Shown here: positions 1 to 4,439 of the stretch, piece after piece
Layout of the letters: each line of letters opens with the position of its first letter
Numbering within the stretch: position 1 is the first letter of the stretch
Source of the DNA: an uncultured Veillonellaceae bacterium
GTDB lineage: Bacteria > Bacillota > Negativicutes > Veillonellales > Dialisteraceae
Length of the DNA: 5,822 nt
NCBI GenBank assembly: GCA_958439155.1
Contig: CAUBUJ010000107.1
Coordinates: forward strand, 1 to 5,822
Direction: 5' to 3'
Notes under the pieces: generated by a model
Seen by the model: only the letters and a program-made list of their open reading frames with translations
Database searches by the model: none
What the model was told of the DNA's origin: nothing
Position numbers and translations under genes: made by a program

Positions 1-632
1 CCCAGATTGTATTTTTTCAGTGTCTCCATGGTGAGGCCGCCCCGCTCGGGCTGGAGGAGCTGCTCCACATATTTCCCTACCAGGTCGCATTCAATATTGA
101 CCGGATCTCCGCTGTGTTTGCCGAGAAGGATCGTTTTGGCCCCTGTATGGGGAATGATGGAAACAGAAAAACTTTCCCTGTCCCGGCGTGTCACGGTGAG
201 GCTCACCCCGTCCACCGCGACGGAGCCTTTCTCCAGAATGTACTTCATTTGGGACGGTTCAAAGGAAATGGTCACATTCACCGCATTGCCGTCCGTTTCC
301 TTTTTCATGATGGTCCCTGTGCCGTCGATGTGGCCGGATACGATATGGCCGCCGAAACGGCTGCCTGCCTGGAGGGCCCGTTCCAGATTCACCGGAGAGC
401 CGGCGCGCGCCATGGAAAGAGAAGTCCTTGCCAACGTTTCCGGCACGGCATCCACCGTGAACGAGCAGTCCGTATAGGAGGTCACCGTAAGGCAGATGCC
501 GTTCACAGCGATGCTGTCCCCTTCGTGGACATCTTCCAGAATTTTCGACGCGGAAATGGTGAGGGACGCGCCGCGGGAAGCCCGCCGGACGGCAGTCACC
601 GTGCCTATTTCTTCAATGATGCCTGTGAACAT
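1..632 (-). CDS. ribE: Riboflavin synthase (alpha chain), 3' end cut by the window
   Basis: Riboflavin synthase converts two molecules of 6,7-dimethyl-8-ribityllumazine to riboflavin plus the pyrimidinedione, in the cytosol, as the last step of the pathway. Translating the minus strand from the ATG at 632 gives an open frame of 210 codons that runs off the window. The E. coli enzyme has about 213 residues, so only a few are missing. The family signature is complete: MFTGIIEE at 1-8, NGICLTVT at 44-51, FGGHIVSGHIDGTG at 93-106, VDGVSLTV at 140-147, SIIPHT at 158-163, and VNIECDLVGKYVE at 178-190. The two lumazine-binding beta-barrel repeats (about 1-96 and 97-195) are both visible, the shared NG/DG-x-LTV element being the easiest to see. 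The start is set by AAAGGAGG four bases upstream, and this start lies 28 nt inside the end of ribD, so translation is probably coupled. I infer that it shares the FMN-riboswitch promoter with ribD. Confidence 0.96.
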   Translation of the reverse strand, partial: MFTGIIEEIGTVTAVRRASRGASLTISASKILEDVHEGDSIAVNGICLTVTSYTDCSFTVDAVPETLARTSLSMARAGSPVNLERALQAGSRFGGHIVSGHIDGTGTIMKKETDGNAVNVTISFEPSQMKYILEKGSVAVDGVSLTVTRRDRESFSVSIIPHTGAKTILLGKHSGDPVNIECDLVGKYVEQLLQPERGGLTMETLKKYNL

Positions 633-1732
633 AGGTCCTCCTTTGCGATATACGCCGTAATGGCCAGGTCGTCTCCGCTCTTTGTCACTTCCAGGTCCCG
701 GAGAGGCCAGGCCGCCTGGAGAGAGGCCGCGCCGGCGCCGCCGAAAGGCGAAGGCGCGCCGCTTCCCCCGATGAGAAGGGGCGCCGCGTAGAAAAGCACC
801 TTGTCAATGAGGCCCGCGACGAGCGCCTCTCCTGCCAGCGCAGCGCCTCCCTCGAGAAGGATGCCGTCTATGCCAAGCTCTGCCAGTTTTTCCATGGCCG
901 CCGGCAGATCGACCCTTCCATCAGCGCCGTCCGCTGCCACGATGCGGGCGCCCAGTTTTTCGAGGGCCTCCTTTTTCTCCCGCGGCGCGGCGGATGTAGT
1001 GAGCAGGATGACTCTGCCCGGTTCGTGGAGAACCTTCGCGGTGAGAGGAATCCGGAGGCGGCTGTCAGCGATGATCCGCACCGGATCATCCAGTCCTTCC
1101 GTGCGGGCGGTGAGCCTTGGATCATCGGCGAGAACCGTGCCGATGCCGGCCATGATGCCCTGGTACAGTCCCCGCAGGCGGCGCGCTTCCTGTCTCGATG
1201 TTTCGGAAGAAATCCACTGGGAATCCCCTGTATGGCAGGCAATTTTCCCATCGAGGGACATGGCTGCCTTGTAAAGAATGAAAGGCTTCTTCTCTGTCAC
1301 ATATTTCAGAAATACTTCATTGAGGCGGCGCGCTTCCTCCTCCAGCACCCCTACCGTGACAGGAATGCCGGCGCGGCGGATTTTTTCTATGCCCTTGCCC
1401 GCCACAAGCGGATTGGGGTCCACCATGGCCGCCACGACGCGGCCCACTTTTTTCCGCACCACCAGGTCGGCGCAGGGCGGCGTCTTCCCATAATGGGCAC
1501 AAGGCTCAAGCGTCACATAGAGCGTCGCCCCTTCCGGATCTTCCCTGCAGCTCCGGAAGGCTTCCACTTCCGCATGGGGACCGCCGAAATGACCATGCCA
1601 GCCTTCCCCGATGACGCGGCCCTCCTTCACGAGCACCGCCCCTACCATGGGATTGGGCCGGGTATGCCCTGCGCCGCGCCTGGCCAGCGCCAGCGCCTGC
1701 CGCATGTATGCTATATCTGTCTGATCAAACAA
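605..1732 (-). CDS. ribD: Bifunctional riboflavin biosynthesis deaminase/reductase RibD (TTG start)
   Basis: RibD performs two steps after GTP cyclohydrolase II: deamination of the diaminopyrimidine and NADPH-dependent reduction of its ribosyl side chain. It has 375 residues, within the usual 360-380. The N-terminal deaminase domain (about 1-147) has TRPNPMVGAVLV at 24-35, the zinc/catalytic HAE at 53-55, and PCAHYGKTPPC at 77-87 supplying the two zinc cysteines. The C-terminal reductase domain (about 150-362) has KAAMSLDGKIA at 155-165, GDSQWIS at 169-175, DDPRLTAR at 203-210 and LLEGG at 292-296. The start is TTG: AGGAGG (1746-1741) lies 8 nt upstream, and the resulting N-terminus aligns with family members. 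The first in-frame ATG (codon 10, 1705) lacks a similar site and would clip the first helix. The last 28 nt overlap ribE, so the final residues (EDLCSQASLKK) also carry the ribE ribosome binding site. The gene lies directly behind an FMN riboswitch. Confidence 0.97.
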   Translation of the reverse strand: MFDQTDIAYMRQALALARRGAGHTRPNPMVGAVLVKEGRVIGEGWHGHFGGPHAEVEAFRSCREDPEGATLYVTLEPCAHYGKTPPCADLVVRKKVGRVVAAMVDPNPLVAGKGIEKIRRAGIPVTVGVLEEEARRLNEVFLKYVTEKKPFILYKAAMSLDGKIACHTGDSQWISSETSRQEARRLRGLYQGIMAGIGTVLADDPRLTARTEGLDDPVRIIADSRLRIPLTAKVLHEPGRVILLTTSAAPREKKEALEKLGARIVAADGADGRVDLPAAMEKLAELGIDGILLEGGAALAGEALVAGLIDKVLFYAAPLLIGGSGAPSPFGGAGAASLQAAWPLRDLEVTKSGDDLAITAYIAKEDLCSQASLKK

Positions 1733-1764
1733 AAAAGCCGCCTCCTGTCATTTCAGGACGCGGC
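1731..1764 (-). terminator. FMN-riboswitch terminator hairpin that also masks the ribD ribosome binding site
   Basis: The left arm GCCGCGTCCTG (1764-1754) pairs with the right arm CAGGAGGCGGC (1747-1737). This gives ten base pairs with a single central G-G mismatch, around an AAATGA loop, followed by six U residues (1736-1731). This is a textbook intrinsic terminator just downstream of the aptamer. The right arm contains the ribD Shine-Dalgarno AGGAGG (1746-1741), and the last two U residues are the first two bases of the ribD TTG codon. I infer that FMN binding favours this hairpin, stopping transcription and hiding the ribosome binding site in any transcript that reads through. The competing structure pairs 1918-1911 with 1759-1752. 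A small 5-bp hairpin, GCAAT/ATTGC (1782-1767), fills the linker between aptamer and terminator. Confidence 0.92.
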
Positions 1765-1782
1765 GCGCAATGTCAAAATTGC

Positions 1783-1921
1783 CCCTTCTTTCATCCAGAC
1801 TTTGAAGCATGCGCTTCATTACTGTCGGCGCTGGGATCACACCAGCTCTGCCTTGCGGCTCGTGGGCTAAGGCCTTGCGGCCCATTACCACCGGTCAGGA
1901 ATTTCACCTTGCCCTGAAGAG
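1783..1921 (-). ncRNA. FMN riboswitch aptamer (RFN element)
   Basis: The RNA binds flavin mononucleotide and represses riboflavin genes. Conserved blocks read, in RNA order: AAGGTGAAATTCC (1910-1898), ACCGGTGGTAATGG (1895-1882), GCCC (1867-1864), CGCCGACAGT (1830-1821) and AGTCTGGATG with AAAGAAGG nearby (1801-1784). The closing helix P1 pairs CTCTTC (1921-1916) with GAAGGG (1788-1783), with one G-U. P2 pairs GGGC (1914-1911) with GCCC (1867-1864). Two peripheral hairpins have GCAA tetraloops: GGCC/GGCC at 1882-1871 and GCC/GGC at 1859-1850. Another stem pairs GCTGG (1846-1842) with CCAGC (1834-1830). A 6-bp hairpin, TGAAGC-GCAT-GCTTCA (1818-1803), is inserted between the CCGACAGT and AGTCTGGATG blocks, where B. 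subtilis has only a few bases. The element begins only about six bases after the predicted transcription start, so it is the first thing transcribed. Confidence 0.96.
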
Positions 1922-1934
1922 TTTTATGGTATGT

Positions 1935-1963
1935 ATTATACACAGAAACAAAAAAGATGACAA
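1935..1963 (-). promoter_or_regulatory. Sigma-A-type promoter of the ribDE operon
   Basis: On the minus strand a TTGTCA -35 box (1963-1958, five of six consensus bases) is followed by a spacer of exactly 17 bp and a perfect TATAAT -10 box (1940-1935). The predicted start of transcription is near 1928-1927, about six bases before the first aptamer helix. The position directly in front of an FMN riboswitch is what a riboflavin operon would need. I see no operator-like repeat over it, so control is probably at the RNA level. Confidence 0.9.
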
Positions 1964-2007
1964 CAGAAAAAATGGATGCCCCCTTTGCAAGAAGAGCCTT
2001 CCCCTTC

Positions 2008-2688
2008 TCACCGGCTGGCAAGGATCGCTTTCACTTTTTCCGCCAGAGCGGCAGTGATCGCTTCCGGCGCAAGGAGCTTTCCTTCTTCCGCGCAGGCGAT
2101 CCGGTGCCACCCATAGCGGAGAGCCAGTTCCTGGTAGGCTTCATGGCAGCGGCGGAGGTAATCTATGTGCTGCTCGTGAATGTCCATGGAGCCGCCCTGG
2201 GCCGCACGGTGCCGCACCAGTTCTTCCGACACGGCGAGAGGCACATCCAGTAAAAAAACCCCGTCCGGCCTGGGCAGGCCCAGTTCTTCGTATTCGGTCT
2301 GTTCCAGCCATGTCAGGAAAGCCGCCCGCGCTTTTCCGCTGTCATACTTTGTCATCTGGTGCACCATGTTGCTTGTGGTATACCGGTCAGCGATGACGAT
2401 GCCTCCTTCTTCGTAGAAATGCTTCCACTTCATCCGGTATGACGCGAACCGGTCCACCGCATAGAAGAGAGACGCCGCGTAAGGATTCACATCGGACGGA
2501 TCCTTCCCGAAATCCCCGGCCAGGTACATTTTGACCAGCGCCGAAGAGGGACTGTCATAATCAGGGAAAGAAACGCGCCGCACTGCCCTGCCTTCCGCAA
2601 GGAGATGTTTTTCCAGAAGCGCCGACTGGGTCGCCTTCCCGCTGCCGTCGATGCCTTCCAAAACGAGTAATACACCTTTGTTCTTCAT
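2008..2688 (-). CDS. tmk: Thymidylate kinase family protein (divergent clostridial-type dTMP kinase)
   Basis: The probable role is ATP-dependent phosphorylation of dTMP to dTDP in the cytosol. The protein has 226 residues, against roughly 205-215 for common bacterial Tmk. It shows the nucleoside-monophosphate-kinase order: P-loop GIDGSGKATQ at 12-21, FPDYDSP at 41-47 in the substrate region, AVDRF at 77-81, the DRYTTSN motif at 101-107, LDVP at 147-150, and a lid-like stretch with DIHEQHIDYL at 169-178. Two features differ from E. coli Tmk. The Ser/Thr that normally follows the P-loop lysine is Ala19, and the REPGGT motif is replaced by the FPDYDSP stretch. From memory, similar GSGKATQ proteins are annotated as thymidylate kinases in clostridia, so the family call is firm while dTMP specificity is inferred. 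The start ATG has GAGGGGG (2700-2694) five bases upstream. A strong terminator precedes the gene. Confidence 0.87.
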   Translation of the reverse strand: MKNKGVLLVLEGIDGSGKATQSALLEKHLLAEGRAVRRVSFPDYDSPSSALVKMYLAGDFGKDPSDVNPYAASLFYAVDRFASYRMKWKHFYEEGGIVIADRYTTSNMVHQMTKYDSGKARAAFLTWLEQTEYEELGLPRPDGVFLLDVPLAVSEELVRHRAAQGGSMDIHEQHIDYLRRCHEAYQELALRYGWHRIACAEEGKLLAPEAITAALAEKVKAILASR

Positions 2689-2700
2689 AGGGACCCCCTC

Positions 2701-2736
2701 AAGAAAAAAGGGGAGATCCTTCCGAATCTCCTCTTT
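2701..2736 (-). terminator. Intrinsic terminator between pth and the thymidylate kinase gene
   Basis: Starting eight bases after the pth stop codon, AAAGAGGAGATTC (2736-2724) pairs with GGATCTCCCCTTT (2719-2707) around a GGAA tetraloop. There is one A-C mismatch and one G-U pair. A run of six T (2709-2704), partly in the stem, continues as CTT. The structure should end the glmU-prs-pth transcript. Its 3' edge abuts the ribosome binding site of the next gene. A rival hairpin can pair CCCCTT (2713-2708) with GAGGGG (2700-2695), so the terminator and a masked binding site would exclude each other. That second reading is speculative. Confidence 0.85.
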
Positions 2737-2743
2737 GCCATGG

Positions 2744-3322
2744 TCAATGATGATGCTGTTTTTTCGGATTGAACCGGTTCATCGCCGTTTCAATGCCCAT
2801 GGAAAGCGCCCCTTCCACAGAGTCCGCTGTCCATTGTTTGGCCGCTTCGATCTTCTCTATATCCTCTCCATAAGGCCGGCCCAGCACATGCTGCACCACC
2901 GTATGGCCGTCATGGGGATGGCCTACGCCGATGCGGAACCGGTTGAATTCTTCTGTTCCGAGGCAGGCGATGAGAGACTTGATGCCGTTATGGCCACCGG
3001 AAGCGCCTTTCCTGCGGATCCGTGTCTTTCCCGGCGGCAGATCCAGGTCATCGCAGATGACGAAAAGATCGTCCGGGCTCACTTTGTAGTACCGCAGAAT
3101 CGCCCCTACCGCGTCGCCGCTGTTGTTCATGTAGGTAAGCGGCTTCACGAGAAGCACCTTTTCCCCATCTTTCACGACAGAGGCGATCTCTGCCTGCATG
3201 CTTTCCTTCCACACAGTGACGCCCCACCGGCGGGCGAGCTCATCCACCACATCAAAACCCATATTATGACGGGTATGTTCGTATTCTTTTCCAGGATTTC
3301 CCAGTCCTGCTATGATTTTCAT
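2744..3322 (-). CDS. pth: Peptidyl-tRNA hydrolase
   Basis: Pth releases tRNA from peptidyl-tRNAs that drop off the ribosome, by cleaving the ester bond, and is essential in most bacteria. The protein is 192 residues, the family norm. Active-site elements are all present: GLGNPG at 6-11 with Asn9, TRHNMGF at 17-23 with catalytic His19 (E. coli His20), KPLTYMNNSG at 60-69 with Asn66 (E. coli Asn68), CDDLDLPPG at 90-98 with Asp91 (E. coli Asp93), and GASGGHNGIKS at 106-116 with Asn112 (E. coli Asn114). The ATG is preceded by GAAGG (3338-3334) with a rather long 11-nt spacer. That site lies directly after the prs stop codon, and the gap to prs is only 17 nt, so the two genes are almost certainly cotranscribed. 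The C-terminus ends in three histidines, an unremarkable tail. The transcript should end at the hairpin just downstream. Confidence 0.98.
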   Translation of the reverse strand: MKIIAGLGNPGKEYEHTRHNMGFDVVDELARRWGVTVWKESMQAEIASVVKDGEKVLLVKPLTYMNNSGDAVGAILRYYKVSPDDLFVICDDLDLPPGKTRIRRKGASGGHNGIKSLIACLGTEEFNRFRIGVGHPHDGHTVVQHVLGRPYGEDIEKIEAAKQWTADSVEGALSMGIETAMNRFNPKKQHHH

Positions 3323-3339
3323 GAAATGGAAAACCTTCT

Positions 3340-4299
3340 TCAGTCTTTGTCGTCAAAAAGCTGGCTCACCGATACTTCGTGGAAAATGCGCATAATCGCT
3401 TCTCCCAGGAGCGGCGCCACAGAGAGGACAGTCAGTTTCGGCTGCATCTTTTCCGCCGGAATCGGCAGGGAATTGGTGACGATCAGTTCTTTAATATTGG
3501 AATTGCGGATCCGTTCCGTTGCCGGATCGGTGAGAATCGGATGGCATACCGCGGCGTACACGGACTTGGCCCCCGCTTCGGCGAGCGCTTTCGCCCCTTC
3601 GCAGAGGGAACCTGCCGTATCGACCATGTCATCGACGATGACGCAGTTTCTTCCCTTCACAGCGCCAATGATGTTCATGACCTTCGCAACCCCCGGTTCG
3701 GGACGGCGTTTTTCAATGATTGCGATCGGCGCCCCTACCCGGTCTGCCAGTTCCCGCGCGCGGGTGACGCCGCCCAGGTCCGGGGAGACAACGGTGAGGT
3801 CATCCAAATGTTTCCCTTTGATATAGTCCGCCAGAAGCGCCGCAGACATGAGATGATCCACGGGCACATCGAAGAATCCCTGAATCTGCCCTGCGTGAAG
3901 GTCCATGGTAACCACCCGGGTCACGCCCGCTTTGGACATGAGATCGGCCACCAGCTTGGACGTGATCGGTTCTCTCCCGCGGGTCTTCCGGTCCTGGCGG
4001 GCATAGCCGTAGTACGGAACCACTACGGTAATGTGACGGGCGGAAGCACGCTTCAGAGCGTCTACCATGATCAGCATTTCCATCAGATTGTCATTGACCG
4101 GCGCCCCTGTAGGCTGAATGATGAATACATCCTTACCGCGGACGCTTTCATTGATCATGACCTGGATTTCCCCGTTGTTGAAACGGCCGCACATCGCTTT
4201 CCCAAGCGGAATGCCGATGTAGTCGCAGATTTCCCTGGCCAGTGCCGGATGGGCTGTCCCGGTAAATACTTTCAGTTTGGATTCATCTTCCATTTCCAT
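3340..4299 (-). CDS. prs: Ribose-phosphate pyrophosphokinase (PRPP synthetase, class I)
   Basis: The enzyme transfers pyrophosphate from ATP to ribose 5-phosphate, giving PRPP for purine, pyrimidine, NAD, histidine and tryptophan synthesis. It has 319 residues, close to the B. subtilis enzyme. Visible motifs are FNNGEIQV at 40-47, PTGAPVNDNLMEML at 63-76, VPYYGYARQDRK at 94-105, the metal/ATP-site DLHAGQIQGFF at 133-143 with His135, SPDLGGVTRAR at 172-182, the flexible catalytic loop EKRRPEPG at 196-203, and the PRPP loop VDDMVDTAGS at 222-231. The full set indicates an active, phosphate-regulated class I enzyme. The first ATG (4299) is preferred over the ATG two codons later because AGGGAG (4312-4307) is 7 nt from it and would be 13 nt from the second. 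A 140-nt gap to glmU with an extended -10 candidate suggests an extra promoter of its own. Confidence 0.98.
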   Translation of the reverse strand: MEMEDESKLKVFTGTAHPALAREICDYIGIPLGKAMCGRFNNGEIQVMINESVRGKDVFIIQPTGAPVNDNLMEMLIMVDALKRASARHITVVVPYYGYARQDRKTRGREPITSKLVADLMSKAGVTRVVTMDLHAGQIQGFFDVPVDHLMSAALLADYIKGKHLDDLTVVSPDLGGVTRARELADRVGAPIAIIEKRRPEPGVAKVMNIIGAVKGRNCVIVDDMVDTAGSLCEGAKALAEAGAKSVYAAVCHPILTDPATERIRNSNIKELIVTNSLPIPAEKMQPKLTVLSVAPLLGEAIMRIFHEVSVSQLFDDKD

Positions 4300-4322
4300 T
4301 TTCTGTCTCCCTTTTCGCTCAC

Positions 4323-4340
4323 AATGACGTGCACAACATT
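4323..4340 (-). promoter_or_regulatory. Operator-like imperfect palindrome at the predicted prs transcription start
   Basis: AATG-TT-GTGCAC-GT-CATT is an 18-bp sequence in which 14 positions are symmetric. It is centred about eight bases downstream of the predicted start site, a common repressor position. I do not recognise the motif as a binding site of any named regulator, and a hairpin role in the mRNA leader is also possible. Confidence 0.3.
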
Positions 4341-4343
4341 TTC

Positions 4344-4352
4344 ATTTTACCA
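4344..4352 (-). promoter_or_regulatory. Candidate extended -10 promoter for prs
   Basis: The minus strand reads TATGGTAAAAT here, that is a TGn element (4352-4350) followed by TAAAAT (4349-4344), five of six bases of the -10 consensus. No good -35 box is present 16-18 bp upstream (the 17-bp position reads GGATTA), which is acceptable for extended -10 promoters. Transcription would begin near 4337, giving a leader of about 38 nt. The call rests on motif matching only. Confidence 0.5.
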
Positions 4353-4380
4353 TACCTTTACAAGTGTAATCCATACATAA

Positions 4381-4412
4381 ATTAGAGAGCACTCTAATCA
4401 GGGAATACCCTG
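4381..4412 (-). repeat. Two abutting perfect inverted repeats between glmU and prs
   Basis: The first is CAGGG-TATT-CCCTG (4412-4399, 5-bp arms) and the second ATTAGAG-TGCT-CTCTAAT (4398-4381, 7-bp arms). They touch without a spacer. The second is AU-rich and followed only by TTTATG, so as an intrinsic terminator for glmU it would be weak. The alternatives are an mRNA-stabilising double hairpin at the glmU 3' end or a protein binding site upstream of the prs promoter. The symmetry is seen directly. The role is unknown. Confidence 0.55.
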
Positions 4413-4439
4413 TAAAGAAATGTTCCAATCCCTGCCTGA

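Noticed and set aside
605..1705. ribD starting at the in-frame ATG (codon 10) instead of TTG
   Set aside because: The TTG has a perfect AGGAGG at 8 nt and gives the family-typical N-terminus. The ATG has no comparable site and would remove residues of the first helix.
1025..1870. A 281-codon open frame on the plus strand across ribD and the riboswitch
   Set aside because: It is antisense to ribD motifs and to the structured FMN aptamer, so selection on the minus strand explains the sequence.
1964..2007. A terminator after tmk, using GAAG/CTTC and the later TTTTTT run
   Set aside because: The best stem has four Watson-Crick pairs plus G-U pairs and is followed by GC-rich sequence. The T-run about 20 bases later has no stem next to it, so no terminator is supported and some read-through into the riboswitch leader is possible.
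2651..3826. A 391-codon open frame on the plus strand across tmk, pth and prs
   Set aside because: It runs antisense through three well-supported genes and an intrinsic terminator. It has no recognisable domain and is best read as a product of base composition.
4319..4345. An 8-codon reading frame (MKMLCTSL) in the prs leader as an upstream regulatory peptide
   Set aside because: There is no ribosome binding site before it, and it shows no codon pattern suggesting attenuation. Chance is sufficient.
3379..4380. A 333-codon open frame on the plus strand opposite prs
   Set aside because: It is a mirror of the conserved prs coding frame, with His/Arg-rich composition and no domain.
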